From: Bacillus sp. FJAT-18017
GTDB taxonomy: Bacteria; Bacillota; Bacilli; Bacillales; Cytobacillaceae
DNA length: 64,000 bases
NCBI RefSeq assembly: GCF_001278805.1
Contig: NZ_CP012602.1
Span: 2,014,001 to 2,078,000, forward strand
Reading direction: 5' to 3'
Positions 18,156 to 28,363 of this stretch are shown one piece after another. Positions within the stretch are counted from its first letter, which is position 1. Every line of letters starts with the position of its first letter. A program made the translations under genes and the position numbers. Under the pieces are notes generated by a model. The model was not told the origin of the DNA and did not search any database. It saw only the letters and a program-made list of their open reading frames with translations.

Positions 18156-19230
18156 TGGAATATACCAGCCTTTCATACTCGCGCTCTTTAATATAGCCTA
18201 GTACGATACCCTTTTTAATGTAGTAATCCAATGATCTGTAAATTGGCTTTTTCCTGTCTCCCATTGATGCCTTAATGGCCTCTTCAAGGCTTTTGCCCGA
18301 CAATAGTTCAAACACACTGGCCCTTTTCCGACCATGGGAGGAGGCACAGTAAGGCGAACATTCCTCTCCACCACAGAAAGGGCAAACGAGCTCGACTATC
18401 CGCTGTGCTGTTACAGCCAGCAACGTTTGTTCAATTTCAAGCTGGTTCACTCCAAATTCCTGAAGACGGTAGATTGCGCCAGGGGCATTCCGTGTATGCA
18501 TGGTGCTCAGGACAAGATGCCCGGTAAGTGCTGCCCTTATCGCAACTTTCGCGGTTTCGCTATCGCGGATTTCCCCTACCATAATGATGTCCGGGTCGTG
18601 CCTTAATATTGCCCTTAGTCCTGCCGCGTACGTTACTCCTGCTTTTTCATTAACTTGTACCTGAAGGACAGTTGAACATTCCTTTTCGATCGGGTCTTCA
18701 AGGGTGATAATACTTCGCTGCTGCCTTTTGGCAGTTTCGTTGAGAAGGGAATACAATGTTGTGGTTTTTCCGGATCCGGTTGGTCCAGTGAGGATAATCA
18801 TCCCATGAGCCGCTTTAAGAAGGTTGAACAGTTTAAGGGACATGTCGGGAAATAGTGAGAGCGTTTCGAAGGAAAATGTCTCATTCTGGGGAAGAAGACG
18901 GATGACGAGGCTTTCCCGGTTATTTGAAGGCAAGGTTGAGAGCCTTAATCCAAATGTTTTGCCATCTACAGTAGAAATAATGGAGCCGTTTTGCGGTTTC
19001 CGCCGTTCTCCAATATCCATGTGTGCAATGAACTTAAAGTGGGAGATTAGTTTTTCGCATTGATCGATTGGCAGGGTTAAACGTGGGATAAGGCTGTTGG
19101 TAATCCGGAGCTGAATCAGGGTGTCTGTCTTCCGTGGGAGGATATGAATATCTGTTGCCTGTTGCCTTACTGCATCGGAAATGATTCGCTCAGCAAGGTC
19201 TTCAATTATACTTGGAATTTGTAACACCAC
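18142..19230 (-). CDS. comGA: ComGA, competence traffic ATPase
   Basis: 362 aa GspE/PilB ATPase driving pseudopilus assembly. Walker A GPTGSGKTTT, Asp box and Walker B (DPDIIMVGEIRD), and the His box (LTGHLVLSTMHT) are all present. A zinc-type CPFCGGEECSPYC cluster follows. Two GTG codons (19230, 19227) are possible starts behind AAAGGAG. It is the first gene of comG; adjacent genes overlap or nearly touch. Confidence 0.95.
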   Translation of the reverse strand: MVLQIPSIIEDLAERIISDAVRQQATDIHILPRKTDTLIQLRITNSLIPRLTLPIDQCEKLISHFKFIAHMDIGERRKPQNGSIISTVDGKTFGLRLSTLPSNNRESLVIRLLPQNETFSFETLSLFPDMSLKLFNLLKAAHGMIILTGPTGSGKTTTLYSLLNETAKRQQRSIITLEDPIEKECSTVLQVQVNEKAGVTYAAGLRAILRHDPDIIMVGEIRDSETAKVAIRAALTGHLVLSTMHTRNAPGAIYRLQEFGVNQLEIEQTLLAVTAQRIVELVCPFCGGEECSPYCASSHGRKRASVFELLSGKSLEEAIKASMGDRKKPIYRSLDYYIKKGIVLGYIKEREYERLVYSNVEE

Positions 19231-19241
19231 CTTTCTCCTTT

Positions 19242-19270
19242 ATTATACATAAGTTGCCAAAGAATGCTAA
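19242..19270 (-). promoter_or_regulatory. candidate SigA promoter of comG
   Basis: On the minus strand, TTAGCA (19270-19265), 17 nt, TATAAT (19247-19242), close to the comGA ribosome site. I looked for paired AAAA-N5-TTTT ComK boxes upstream and saw no convincing pair. The rest of 19231-19584 is AT-rich with palindromes such as GTTAACATTGTTAAC (19502-19516) and no gene. Confidence 0.45.
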
Positions 19271-19584
19271 TTTTCGAATGGTTAAAAAATGTGAATACTT
19301 TGTTAACAACATTTGCAAGTAACTAATGAATGTAACTATTGAATATTTCTTCGATTGATTTGCTGTATTTTTATTAGAAAATTGGCAAAAAAGTTCAACA
19401 AATGGGTGTTTGACAAAAAGTGTGTATAAGGTGAGTGTAATAATTGTATAGGTTTTTGTGGTGCTCAATAGGCTAATTGTGAACACTTTCTAAACATATA
19501 GTGTTAACATTGTTAACCTCATTCCCATGATGATTTTCGTATATTATAATTGGGGTAAATTGAAGGGGTCCGAGGTGAACCAAG

Positions 19585-20286
19585 ATGGAGCAAACGTTAA
19601 AAATTACAAATGTGTTGTCTGATCCAACCAGGTATTACATCTATCAATACATTACAAAACGCCACCAGGAAGTAACCGTTCAGGAAGTTGCCGATAATTT
19701 CAATATTCATCCCAATGTTGCACGCCTGCATTTATCAAAACTTGAAGATGTGAACATGCTGGCTTCCGCAACAAAGAAAACTGGAAAAGGCGGCAGGCCT
19801 AGCAGGCTTTATCGACTTTCCGATGATGTCATCCAGCTGCACTTCCCATTCAGAGATTATATGCTTCTTTCGAAAGTGGCTATACAGACAATGATGTCGT
19901 TGGGGGAAGAAGGTAAAAAAGCCCTTTATATGACTGGAAAGCGATTCGGCACGGAAGTCATTGAACAGGAGATATCCAAGAAACAACAGTCCGGGTATGA
20001 AATGACTTTTGATGAAAAAGTATCAATTCTAAAGAGTGCCGCGACACTTGCTGGTTTCTATCCGGAATTCGAAGTGAATGGAGAGCAGAGCAAGATTTAT
20101 TTCCAAATCTTCAACTGCCCGTTCAAGGAAGTGGCACGCGAGCATTCAGAAGCGGTTTGCAGCATGCATCATGAATTCCTCGTTGGAATGTTCGAGGCTT
20201 TGTTTGAAAATGTCGAACTTCAGGAAAGCCAAAACATGGCTGACGGCTGCGATACTTGTTCTTATCAGGCGTTAGTAACAAATTAA
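19585..20286 (+). CDS. SufR-like HTH transcription regulator with C-terminal cysteine cluster
   Basis: 233 aa. Residues 5-80 form an ArsR/DeoR-type winged helix (VTVQEVADNFNIHPNVARLHLSKLE is the helix-turn-helix). The C-terminal half has four Cys: C178 (FNCPF), C192 (VCSMHHEF), C222 and C225 (CDTC). This architecture resembles Fe-S sensing repressors of the SufR type, so a metal or Fe-S cluster ligand set is a reasonable inference. It stands alone between comG (divergent) and yqgY. The ATG lies 13 nt after GGGGTCCGAGG. Target genes are not known. Confidence 0.8.
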   Translation: MEQTLKITNVLSDPTRYYIYQYITKRHQEVTVQEVADNFNIHPNVARLHLSKLEDVNMLASATKKTGKGGRPSRLYRLSDDVIQLHFPFRDYMLLSKVAIQTMMSLGEEGKKALYMTGKRFGTEVIEQEISKKQQSGYEMTFDEKVSILKSAATLAGFYPEFEVNGEQSKIYFQIFNCPFKEVAREHSEAVCSMHHEFLVGMFEALFENVELQESQNMADGCDTCSYQALVTN

Positions 20287-20369
20287 CTGATAAAGAAAAG
20301 TTTACATTTGTCTCTCTTTTACCTTATAATATTGTACGATGGTACTGCGGGTAAAAGGGAGGGTTACAT

Positions 20370-20612
20370 ATGGAGCGAATGTACAGGGTACTTGGCTTCT
20401 GGACAGGAATTTTCACGGTAATGTTTTATGTGGGGCATATGCCTAAAACAGCTCTGCTGTTCCTGGCCCAGACAGGATTCTTTGTTCTATTAAGTTATCT
20501 TAAATTATCTGAACGCATGTATATGTATGTATTTGGTGCATATTTGACAGTTTTCTTTGCTGGCTTCACCTACTGGACTACCTTTATGATGCCGCTAGGC
20601 GGAGGACATTGA
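20370..20612 (+). CDS. yqgY: YqgY, DUF2626 membrane protein
   Basis: 80 aa with three hydrophobic segments and the highly conserved start MERMYRVLGFWTGIF and end GGGH of DUF2626. Function unknown. AAAGGGAGG precedes the ATG, and a TATAAT (20335-20340) without a clear -35 lies upstream. Confidence 0.93.
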   Translation: MERMYRVLGFWTGIFTVMFYVGHMPKTALLFLAQTGFFVLLSYLKLSERMYMYVFGAYLTVFFAGFTYWTTFMMPLGGGH

Positions 20613-20627
20613 TTCAAACTATTCGCC

Positions 20628-20663
20628 AAAAACCGCCAGGGACTTGTACCCGGCGGTTTTTTC
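20628..20663. terminator. bidirectional terminator between yqgY and yqhG
   Basis: Stem AAAACCGCC...GGCGGTTTT with an inner GGG/CCC helix; A and T runs on both sides suit both convergent transcripts. Confidence 0.88.
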
Positions 20664-20689
20664 ATTTCATAGATTTCGCAAATGATAAC

Positions 20690-20762
20690 ACTTTTACAAA
20701 GGCGCTTGCGCTCATCGTCCAGTTCATACAGCGCTGCCCAAGGCGCTCCGCTTTTCTATTTA
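20690..20762 (+). repeat. degenerate remnant of repeat family A
   Basis: It contains AAAGGCGCTTGCGCT and CAAGGCGCTCCGCTTTT, which match only the 3' end of the family A copies at 2.3 and 12.2 kb. Confidence 0.5.
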
Positions 20763-21551
20763 AACAGCGTCTTCCTTCAAATAGAAGAGACCTCCGTTTA
20801 CAAGAGAGATAGCTACTTTTGGTTCATATTGTTCCTGCAATGCTTTTTTTTCAATAAGATAACTTTCTTCACTGTTGCCTTCCATATCTTCATAAAAGTG
20901 ATCAAGAAGCCGCTGATCCTTTTCCCATCTTTCTCTGGCGGCATCTGCCCAGCTATGGTCCTCAGCTTCAAGGCCTGCCCTCAAATGATTTTCAATCCGA
21001 ATAAATCCGCTTTTCGGCATGACAAGTGGTGAAAGCGTGTATGAGTAATCAGGGATTTTCGGAGTGAGAGCAATAGAAAGCATTTGCTCATGAAAACCTT
21101 CAACCATCCTGCCGTTTATCAGATGAAGACCTATTGACTTGAATATATCTCTTTTCCGGTCACATTGGTAAGAAATCTTTACGTTTAGGCATAGCCATGG
21201 AAACAATGGTGTGTGCGAGCCCGCCTCATGTGAGTGGTAAAGCCGGATAAATTTTGCGAGATTTCGCGCGGATTCAAACAATTGATGGAGCCTTGGCGAG
21301 CCAAAATGGATTTGCTCTCCTTTCAACCCCTCTGGTGCTTTTGCCGAGTCTGTTATAAGGGTAATTGACATTGGATTGGGAGTGCCGCCGGTTTTTTCAA
21401 GGTAATGCCAATAAAAGGGCCGGTTCATTAGTTCCTTGTCAATTTCAGCCGTCAACTGTACGGTCAAATGCCCCGGGGACCTGTCAATGACTTCACAATC
21501 GTTCGAACGGAAGTATTTCTCAAGAAATTGATGAATGTCTTGCTGCCGCAT
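20760..21551 (-). CDS. yqhG: YqhG family protein
   Basis: 263 aa from the ATG at 21551, which follows ACGGAGGAGG; the frame is open to 21587. No membrane segment is seen. It contains the family-type stretch NRPFYWHYLEKTGGTPNPM near residue 45. It overlaps the end of the SNF2 helicase gene, as yqhG follows yqhH in B. subtilis, which suggests a joint role in DNA or RNA handling. No activity is established. Confidence 0.88.
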   Translation of the reverse strand: MRQQDIHQFLEKYFRSNDCEVIDRSPGHLTVQLTAEIDKELMNRPFYWHYLEKTGGTPNPMSITLITDSAKAPEGLKGEQIHFGSPRLHQLFESARNLAKFIRLYHSHEAGSHTPLFPWLCLNVKISYQCDRKRDIFKSIGLHLINGRMVEGFHEQMLSIALTPKIPDYSYTLSPLVMPKSGFIRIENHLRAGLEAEDHSWADAARERWEKDQRLLDHFYEDMEGNSEESYLIEKKALQEQYEPKVAISLVNGGLFYLKEDAV

Positions 21552-23217
21552 GCTGTTCCTCCTCCGTATTGCCTTTTGCGAATTCAATCATCGAAGCAAG
21601 GTTTTCCATTTTGATTTTCATTTCACCTTCAGTGGCCGAGTGTCCGAAAATATCCGCTAGATGCTCCTCGATATTTCCCAGCTCCAATCGGACAAGAATG
21701 TCATCGAGCTCACCAATCACTTTTTCAAACAGGTTAATTTTCTCATAAAGAAGCTTTAGTACATGTTCCTCCATAGTGCCTTTAACAGCAAAATTATAAA
21801 TATTCACATCGTTTTTTTGTCCCAGCCTGTGAATACGGCCAATTCTTTGCTCCAGCCGCATCGGATTCCATGGAAGGTCAAAATTAATGATATGATGGCA
21901 AAATTGCAAATTGATTCCTTCCCCGCCGGCTTCTGTGGCTATTAAGACCTGAGCCCTGTGCTCAAACAGTTCCCGCATCCAATCTTTCTTTCCCCGTTTA
22001 AACCCGCCGCGGAACGGGACTGAGCTTATTCCATGCTGCTGCAAATACCATTGGAGGAAGAGCTGTGTTGCCCGATACTCAGTAAAAATAATCACTTTAT
22101 CATTTATCTGCTGAATGAGCTCCAGAGCTTTTTCAGCCTTGGAGTTCCGCTCAACATGATTGACTTTTTCAATTAGCTCCTGGATTTTCGCCTCGAATTC
22201 ACGGGATGGGCTCTCTCTCTTGGTGAGCATGTTTTTCAAAGTATAATAAACGGCTTCACGGCTGCTGCATGCCTCACGCTGCAGGGTCATTAGTGAGAAA
22301 GCACTTGATTGGGCCCAGTCGTCTGAAGAGCGTAAATCGGAAATGGCATCATACAATTCGCGTTCCGTTTTGGAGAATTCAATGGGCATAGTTTCAACTT
22401 GCCGCTTGGTCCATTCAATTCCGGTGTCGCCACGGCGGTTGCGGATCATCACTTTGTTAACAAGCTCTTTCAGACTTGCGTCATCACTTAATGTGCGTGA
22501 GTCCTTTTTATATTTATCATAAAATGCCGACTCGTTTCCGAGATGGCCAGGTTTAAGGAGAGAGACCAGATTGAAAATTTCATCGATTTTATTTTGGATC
22601 GGAGTAGCTGTTAGCAGAAGACAGAATTTCTTTTTTAAGTTCTGTACAAATTCATAGTTTTTCGTTTTGTTATTTTTGAGCTTGTGTGCTTCATCGATAA
22701 TGACAAGGTCATAATCCTGCTGGTAGACAAGTTCTCTATGCGGACTGCGTTTAGCGGTATCGATGGATGAAACCACAATATCGCATTGCTCCCACACATA
22801 TGATTTTTTCTGGGTAACTGCTGGTATATAAAACTTTGAATTCAGCTCCATCGCCCACTGGGTAACCAGGGAAGCGGGAACGAGTATTAAGACCTTCTTG
22901 ACCAAACCTCTAATCATATATTCCTTGAGAATTAATCCTGCCTCGATTGTTTTTCCAAGTCCTACTTCATCGGCAAGAATAGCCTTTCCATTCATATTTT
23001 CCACTACCTGCCTGGCAGCTTCTAATTGATGGGGAAGGATGGTCAGGTCAGGGAGGTAGTTGGGAGCCTGTAAACCCTCAAATTCAGGGATGGCTAAGAA
23101 TTCGGTTGCACCTGTGGCTAGTTTAAAGAGATCCCAATTGCCCCAGGGGCCATCGTTTTCTATTCGCTGCAAAAAACCTTCCTGCCAGCTTGTATCGAAT
23201 TCAATCTTTACTGACAT
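21520..23217 (-). CDS. yqhH: SNF2-family helicase (YqhH)
   Basis: 565 aa double-stranded nucleic acid translocase. Helicase motif I is ILADEVGLGKTIEAG near residue 80, motif II DEAHKLKN, motif III LLTATPIQN, motif V TEAGGEGINLQFC and motif VI QRIGRIHRLGQ. Compact RapA/HepA-like layout without accessory domains. Its role in Bacillus is unknown. The ATG is preceded by AAAGGGGTG. Monocistronic start upstream, overlapping yqhG downstream. Confidence 0.93.
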   Translation of the reverse strand: MSVKIEFDTSWQEGFLQRIENDGPWGNWDLFKLATGATEFLAIPEFEGLQAPNYLPDLTILPHQLEAARQVVENMNGKAILADEVGLGKTIEAGLILKEYMIRGLVKKVLILVPASLVTQWAMELNSKFYIPAVTQKKSYVWEQCDIVVSSIDTAKRSPHRELVYQQDYDLVIIDEAHKLKNNKTKNYEFVQNLKKKFCLLLTATPIQNKIDEIFNLVSLLKPGHLGNESAFYDKYKKDSRTLSDDASLKELVNKVMIRNRRGDTGIEWTKRQVETMPIEFSKTERELYDAISDLRSSDDWAQSSAFSLMTLQREACSSREAVYYTLKNMLTKRESPSREFEAKIQELIEKVNHVERNSKAEKALELIQQINDKVIIFTEYRATQLFLQWYLQQHGISSVPFRGGFKRGKKDWMRELFEHRAQVLIATEAGGEGINLQFCHHIINFDLPWNPMRLEQRIGRIHRLGQKNDVNIYNFAVKGTMEEHVLKLLYEKINLFEKVIGELDDILVRLELGNIEEHLADIFGHSATEGEMKIKMENLASMIEFAKGNTEEEQHAAARHSSIS

Positions 23218-23427
23218 GCGGACACCCCTTTAAAAGTTAATCTATCCCAAAAACTTCAACACCCATAGTAAGCCAGAAAAGAATTGCTCTGCTAAATGGT
23301 TTAATGGTAGGATGAAGATAGTCTTGAAAGTTTCAAAAATTGCAATAATCTCCGGTTAGCAAGTTCCGGATTGTCCATTGCTTCTTAGTATGGCCAGCTT
23401 TAAAAATATTATAATTGCGGATGAAAG

Positions 23428-23600
23428 CAAGGGGAGAGACTACACCGTAGCGCCGAAGGAGCAAACAATGAATTTGTGAATCTCTCAGGCAAAAGAACTC
23501 TTGCTGGACGCAGCTCTGGAGAGAGCTTTACATAGTTGAAGCCACCAAAGGGGAAAACCTGCTTTTAGGTAAAACTTTCAGGTGCAAGGACAGAGACCTC
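23428..23600 (+). ncRNA. tandem glycine riboswitch upstream of gcvT
   Basis: Two consecutive aptamers are visible. The first starts GGGAGAGACTACACCGTAGC and includes CGCCGAAGGAGC and CTCTCAGGCAAAAGAAC with the closing CTCTGGAGAGAGC. The second runs from TTGAAGCCACCAAAGGGG through ACTTTCAGGTGCAAGGAC. These are the conserved glycine-sensing blocks. A TATAAT (23410-23415) lies just upstream. Glycine binding is expected to switch on gcvT-PA-PB by preventing the terminator that overlaps its 3' end. Confidence 0.95.
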
Positions 23601-23634
23601 CTTTTTAGACCAAGGGGGTAATCTGTCCTTTTTT
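23586..23634 (+). terminator. expression-platform terminator of the glycine riboswitch
   Basis: AAGGACAGA pairs with TCTGTCCTT (23622-23630), with an inner CCTCC/GGGGG helix, followed by T residues. The left arm belongs to the second aptamer, so the two structures compete. Confidence 0.88.
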
Positions 23635-23719
23635 GCGGCCAAAAATAGAACGGTGGTCCAATTTGGAAGTTCCGGTGCTGTATGCGAGAAAATGATTCAG
23701 GAAAAAGGGGGATTTATAC

Positions 23720-24826
23720 ATGACCGAACTTAAGCGGACGCCTTTATTCGAGACCTATAAGGAATATGGCGGAAAGACAATTGATTTTGGCGGTTGGGAG
23801 TTGCCTGTCCAGTTTTCCGGCATTAAAGAAGAGCATGAGGCTGTAAGAACAAAAGCAGGCCTGTTTGATGTTTCCCATATGGGTGAAATTGCAGTAACAG
23901 GGGCAGATAGCCTCACCTACCTTCAAAAAATGATGACGAATGATGTTTCTAAAATCTCTGACGGCGCCGCCCAGTACACTGCTATGTGCTATGAGAATGG
24001 CGGGACGATAGATGATTTGCTTATTTATAAAAAAGGCAATGATGACTATCTGCTTGTGGTGAATGCTTCGAATATCGAAAAGGACTACAGCTGGCTCGAA
24101 GACCATCTGGAAGGAAAGGTAACCATCGAGAACCTTTCGGACAGAACTGCTCAATTGGCAATTCAGGGCCCATTGGCCGAGCAGATACTTCAAAAGCTTG
24201 CCAGTCAGGATAATCTTTCCGAAATAGGCTTTTTCAAATTTAGGGATGGTGTAGATCTGAATGGCTCCAAAGGTCTGGTATCCAGGACAGGTTATACCGG
24301 TGAGGATGGCTTCGAGATATATTGCAAACCTGAGGATGTTGTAAAGCTATGGAAGGAAATTCTTGAGGCAGGTAAAGAGGAAGGTGTTCTGCCATGTGGG
24401 CTTGGAGCGCGTGATACACTTCGTTTTGAAGCGACTCTGGCACTTTACGGCCAAGAGCTTTCTCCGGAAATATCCCCATTGGAAGCTGGGATTGGATTTG
24501 CTGTAAAGCTGAACAAAGAAAGTAATTTTATTGGTAAAGAAGTTCTAAAGCTGCAAAAAGAAAATGGCATACCAAGAAAGCTTGCCGGAATTGAAATGAT
24601 TGACAGAGGTATTCCGCGCCATGGCTATCCAGTTTATTCCGGGGATACCCAAATAGGCGAGGTAACTACTGGAACGCAGTCACCAACTTTGAAACGTAAT
24701 ATTGGCCTCGTGTTGATAGAAGCCGGTTACGCAGAGCTTGATAAAGAGCTGCTAGTTGAAATTCGCGGTAAAAAAATTAAGGCTAAGATTGTTCCCGTTC
24801 CTTTTTACAAACGGGCAAAGAAATAA
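23720..24826 (+). CDS. gcvT: GcvT, aminomethyltransferase of the glycine cleavage system
   Basis: T-protein: releases ammonia from the aminomethyl-lipoyl H-protein and passes the C1 unit to THF. 368 aa. Recognisable blocks are [14 protein letters not shown], the folate site around [16 protein letters not shown], and [15 protein letters not shown]. First gene of the riboswitch-controlled operon, with gcvPA 15 nt downstream. Confidence 0.97.
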   Translation: MTELKRTPLFETYKEYGGKTIDFGGWELPVQFSGIKEEHEAVRTKAGLFDVSHMGEIAVTGADSLTYLQKMMTNDVSKISDGAAQYTAMCYENGGTIDDLLIYKKGNDDYLLVVNASNIEKDYSWLEDHLEGKVTIENLSDRTAQLAIQGPLAEQILQKLASQDNLSEIGFFKFRDGVDLNGSKGLVSRTGYTGEDGFEIYCKPEDVVKLWKEILEAGKEEGVLPCGLGARDTLRFEATLALYGQELSPEISPLEAGIGFAVKLNKESNFIGKEVLKLQKENGIPRKLAGIEMIDRGIPRHGYPVYSGDTQIGEVTTGTQSPTLKRNIGLVLIEAGYAELDKELLVEIRGKKIKAKIVPVPFYKRAKK

Positions 24827-24841
24827 GTAGGGGGAATCAAG

Positions 24842-26188
24842 ATGAAGCACCGCTATTTACCTATGACGGAACAAGACAAGGCAGCTATGCTGGAAACAAT
24901 AGGTGTCGATTCCGTAGAAGAATTATTCAATGACATCCCGGAACGAGTACGTTTCCAGGGAGAATATAACATTAAGCAAGCCAAGTCGGAAACCCAGCTA
25001 ATGAAAGAACTAGCAGGCCTTGCTTCTAAAAATGCAGATTTTAAAAGCCATGCTTCGTTCCTTGGCGCGGGGGTTTACGATCACTATATGCCTGTTATCG
25101 TTGACCATGTTCTTTCCAGGTCGGAGTTTTATACCGCTTATACCCCTTATCAGCCTGAAATCTCCCAGGGGGAGCTGCAGGCCATCTTTGAATTTCAGTC
25201 AATGATTTGCGAACTCACCGGCATGGATGTTGCCAACTCTTCTATGTATGACGGGGGTACAGCTTTGGGAGAGGCAGCGATGCTGAGTGCGGGACATACT
25301 CGGAGGAAGAAGATTCTTATTTCGGAAACTGTTCATCCGGAATCCCGTGAAGTTGTTAAGGCCTATGCAAAGGGGCAGTATATCGAAGTAGTCGAAGTCC
25401 CGGCGGCAGAAGGCGTTACGGACCTTGATGCCTTGAAAGAATTGGTTTCTTCTGATATTGCGGCAGTAATCGTCCAATATCCGAACTTTTTCGGAAGGAT
25501 TGAACCTTTAAAAGAAATTGAAGAAATCGCGCATGCAGAAAAATCAATGTTTGTTGTATCAAGCAATCCACTTTCATTGGGAGTTCTAACACCTCCTGGA
25601 AAATTCGGTGCTGACATCGTTGTAGGGGATGCACAACCATTTGGAATTCCTGCTGCTTTCGGCGGCCCGCACTGCGGATATTTTGCCGTAACAGAAAAGC
25701 TGATGAGGAAGGTTCCTGGCAGGCTTGTCGGCCAAACCCATGATGATCAGGGACGCCGCGGTTTTGTCCTGACCCTGCAGGCTCGTGAACAGCATATCCG
25801 CCGCGATAAGGCCACCTCGAACATTTGCTCAAACCAGGCACTAAACGCACTGGCAGCATCTGTTGCGATGACAGCTCTTGGTAAAAAAGGAGTCCGGGAA
25901 ATGGCAGCAGCCAACATCCAGAAAGCTCATTATGCCAAGAAGGCCTTGCGTGAAAATGGAATTGAAATTGCTATGGACGGACCATCCTTCAATGAGTTCG
26001 TCATTAAATTGGGCAAGCCGGTTAAGGAAGTAAACCAGGCACTCCTGCAAAAAGGTTTCATCGGCGGTTATGATCTAGGCCGCGATTATAAGGAACTTGA
26101 TGGCCATATGCTAATTGCTGTTACTGAACTAAGAACAAAGGAAGAGATTGATACATTTGCAAAGGAATTGGGGGATATACATGCATAA
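24842..26188 (+). CDS. gcvPA: GcvPA, glycine dehydrogenase subunit 1
   Basis: 448 aa. With GcvPB it forms the split P-protein that decarboxylates glycine on PLP. It corresponds to the N-terminal half of the single-chain enzyme and has the characteristic blocks [13 protein letters not shown] and [14 protein letters not shown] plus a degenerate PLP fold (the active lysine is in GcvPB). Overlaps gcvPB by eight bases. Confidence 0.97.
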   Translation: MKHRYLPMTEQDKAAMLETIGVDSVEELFNDIPERVRFQGEYNIKQAKSETQLMKELAGLASKNADFKSHASFLGAGVYDHYMPVIVDHVLSRSEFYTAYTPYQPEISQGELQAIFEFQSMICELTGMDVANSSMYDGGTALGEAAMLSAGHTRRKKILISETVHPESREVVKAYAKGQYIEVVEVPAAEGVTDLDALKELVSSDIAAVIVQYPNFFGRIEPLKEIEEIAHAEKSMFVVSSNPLSLGVLTPPGKFGADIVVGDAQPFGIPAAFGGPHCGYFAVTEKLMRKVPGRLVGQTHDDQGRRGFVLTLQAREQHIRRDKATSNICSNQALNALAASVAMTALGKKGVREMAAANIQKAHYAKKALRENGIEIAMDGPSFNEFVIKLGKPVKEVNQALLQKGFIGGYDLGRDYKELDGHMLIAVTELRTKEEIDTFAKELGDIHA

Positions 26189-27641
26189 CGAGGATCAGTC
26201 GCTAATTTTCGAAATGAGCAAACCTGGCCGCATCGGCTACAGCCTGCCGGAAATGGATGTCCCTGAACTTGATTTGAATGGCCTACTTCCAGTCGGCTAT
26301 GTACGGGAAGAGGAACCAAATCTTCCTGAGGTTTCCGAATTGGATATTATGCGCCATTACACAGCATTATCCAAGAGAAACCACGGCGTCGATTCAGGAT
26401 TTTATCCGTTAGGCTCGTGTACGATGAAATATAATCCAAAAATCAATGAAAACGTCGCTAGATACAGCGGCTTTGCCCATATCCATCCTCTTCAGGATGA
26501 GAGCTCTGTCCAGGGTGCGCTTGAACTGCTTTATGATTTGCAGCAGCATTTAAAGGAAATAACCGGGATGGACGAAGTTACCCTGCAGCCTGCTGCGGGA
26601 GCGCATGGCGAGTGGACAGGCTTAATGATGATCCGTGCATACCATGAAGCAAACGGAGATACAAAACGTACCAAAGTTGTTGTTCCAGACTCTGCACACG
26701 GGACAAACCCCGCATCGGCAACTGTAGCCGGTTTTGATACGATTACTGTTAAATCGAATGAACATGGATTAGTTGACCTGGATGACCTTCGCAGAGTAGT
26801 AGGCGAGGATACAGCCGCTCTGATGCTGACAAATCCGAATACACTTGGGCTTTTTGAGGAAAACATCCTTGAGATGGCCGAAATCGTCCATGGTGCTGGC
26901 GGAAAGCTTTATTATGATGGAGCGAACCTAAACGCAGTACTTTCCAAAGCACGGCCTGGAGACATGGGATTTGACGTGGTCCACCTTAATCTTCATAAGA
27001 CATTTACTGGCCCGCATGGTGGCGGCGGACCGGGTTCAGGACCTGTAGGTGTTAAATCTGACTTGATTCCATATCTTCCAAAACCGGTCATTACGAAGAG
27101 GGAAGACAAGTATGTGTTTGATTATGACAGACCGCAATCGATTGGTCGTGTTAAACCGTACTATGGAAACTTCGGGATTAATGTCCGCGCCTATACGTAT
27201 ATCCGCTCAATGGGCCCTGATGGTTTGAAGGCGGTAACTGAGTATGCAGTGCTGAACGCAAACTATATGATGAGAAGATTACAGCCTTATTATGACCTTC
27301 CATTCGATAGGCACTGCAAGCACGAATTCGTATTGAGCGGCCGCAGGCAGAAGAAGCTTGGTGTAAGGACACTCGATATTGCGAAAAGGCTGCTTGATTT
27401 CGGTTATCATCCACCAACCATCTACTTCCCGCTTAACGTAGAGGAATGTATCATGATTGAGCCAACTGAAACTGAGTCAAAAGAAACGCTGGATGGGTTT
27501 ATCGATACAATGATCCAAATCGCGAAAGAAGCTGAGGAAAACCCGGAAATCGTCCAGGAAGCGCCTCATACGACGGTGGTTGGACGGCTAGATGAAACAA
27601 CTGCAGCAAGAAAACCGGTATTAAGATATAAACAGGCATAA
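26181..27641 (+). CDS. gcvPB: GcvPB, glycine dehydrogenase subunit 2
   Basis: 486 aa. Carries the PLP lysine in [18 protein letters not shown], following the DVVHLN block, and the glycine-rich GSGPVGV. The ATG at 26181 lies inside the end of gcvPA behind GGGGGAT; the open frame extends to 26148 without a better start. With GcvT here, H-protein elsewhere and LipM downstream, it completes glycine catabolism to methylene-THF. Confidence 0.97.
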   Translation: MHNEDQSLIFEMSKPGRIGYSLPEMDVPELDLNGLLPVGYVREEEPNLPEVSELDIMRHYTALSKRNHGVDSGFYPLGSCTMKYNPKINENVARYSGFAHIHPLQDESSVQGALELLYDLQQHLKEITGMDEVTLQPAAGAHGEWTGLMMIRAYHEANGDTKRTKVVVPDSAHGTNPASATVAGFDTITVKSNEHGLVDLDDLRRVVGEDTAALMLTNPNTLGLFEENILEMAEIVHGAGGKLYYDGANLNAVLSKARPGDMGFDVVHLNLHKTFTGPHGGGGPGSGPVGVKSDLIPYLPKPVITKREDKYVFDYDRPQSIGRVKPYYGNFGINVRAYTYIRSMGPDGLKAVTEYAVLNANYMMRRLQPYYDLPFDRHCKHEFVLSGRRQKKLGVRTLDIAKRLLDFGYHPPTIYFPLNVEECIMIEPTETESKETLDGFIDTMIQIAKEAEENPEIVQEAPHTTVVGRLDETTAARKPVLRYKQA

Positions 27642-27646
27642 ATATG

Positions 27647-27676
27647 AAACGCCCGTACTGCAAAGTACGGGCGTTT
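27647..27676 (+). terminator. hairpin after gcvPB
   Basis: A perfect 13-bp stem AAACGCCCGTACT / AGTACGGGCGTTT with a short loop. The T run is brief, so it may act with the second terminator 60 bp downstream. Confidence 0.75.
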
Positions 27677-27734
27677 ATATGCAGAGGGAATATCACTAAA
27701 TGTGGTTTTGAAAAAAGATTTCGTATGTATTTGC

Positions 27735-27780
27735 AAAAAAACGCACTGTCGATTAAGGATTGACAGTGCGTTTTTCTCTT
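27735..27780. terminator. bidirectional terminator between gcvPB and yqhL
   Basis: AAAAAACGCACTGTC pairs with GACAGTGCGTTTTT across a short loop, with A and T runs at the two ends. Confidence 0.9.
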
Positions 27781-28163
27781 TATTTTTTTGCTTTTATTTT
27801 TCCAGACCACTTTTTAAAGCCGCCTTGGAGCTGAACAAGGTTGCGATAACCTCTTCTGTATAGAAATTGTGCCGCACGTCCGCTTCTCATTCCGCTTTGG
27901 CAATAAAGGTAGACAGGCTGGTCCGGACGAATTTCCTTGATCCGTGTCTTCATTTGGGAAAGTGGGATGTTCCTTGCACCAAGGATATGGCCAGCATTGT
28001 ATTCGTTTGGTTCACGCACATCAATGAGCTGGGCTTTCCTGTAGCCTGCCCGGAATTCTTCTTCCGACAATGTTTTTACAATCCTGCGCTGGATCAGCCA
28101 GGCTATGATTGAATAGACAAGAAAACCAGCGAGCAGTACGAGTAAGAAATATAGTGTTTCCAA
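27780..28163 (-). CDS. yqhL: YqhL, membrane-anchored rhodanese
   Basis: 127 aa. An N-terminal membrane helix (YFLLVLLAGFLVYSIIAWLI) is followed by a rhodanese domain with the sulphur-accepting loop CQSGMRSG near residue 87, and the usual LIDVREPNEYNAGHI. Single-domain rhodaneses carry persulphide sulphur; the substrate is not known. The TTG at 28163 is taken as start, 11 nt after AAAGGGG. A TTG at 28184 overlaps the ribosome site and is less likely. Confidence 0.85.
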   Translation of the reverse strand: METLYFLLVLLAGFLVYSIIAWLIQRRIVKTLSEEEFRAGYRKAQLIDVREPNEYNAGHILGARNIPLSQMKTRIKEIRPDQPVYLYCQSGMRSGRAAQFLYRRGYRNLVQLQGGFKKWSGKIKAKK

Positions 28164-28363
28164 AATGTAAAGAGCCCCTTTCAAGCTATGCTACAACAAC
28201 ATGTTTAATTATATAAGCCAAATGTCGAATCAGTAAAGGGAATTTGTCAAAATTCATTTATTGGAAAAGGATATCCGGTTCGTCTGGCTTTGAAATCGAC
28301 TCTCTTTTTGCTAGACTTAACATCGTGTCACATAATGTAAAAGCGAAGCAGGGAGTTATTTTT

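Noticed and set aside
19231-19584. ComK boxes upstream of comG
   Set aside because: Several A and T runs exist, but none gives a pair of AAAA-N5-TTTT boxes with accepted spacing.
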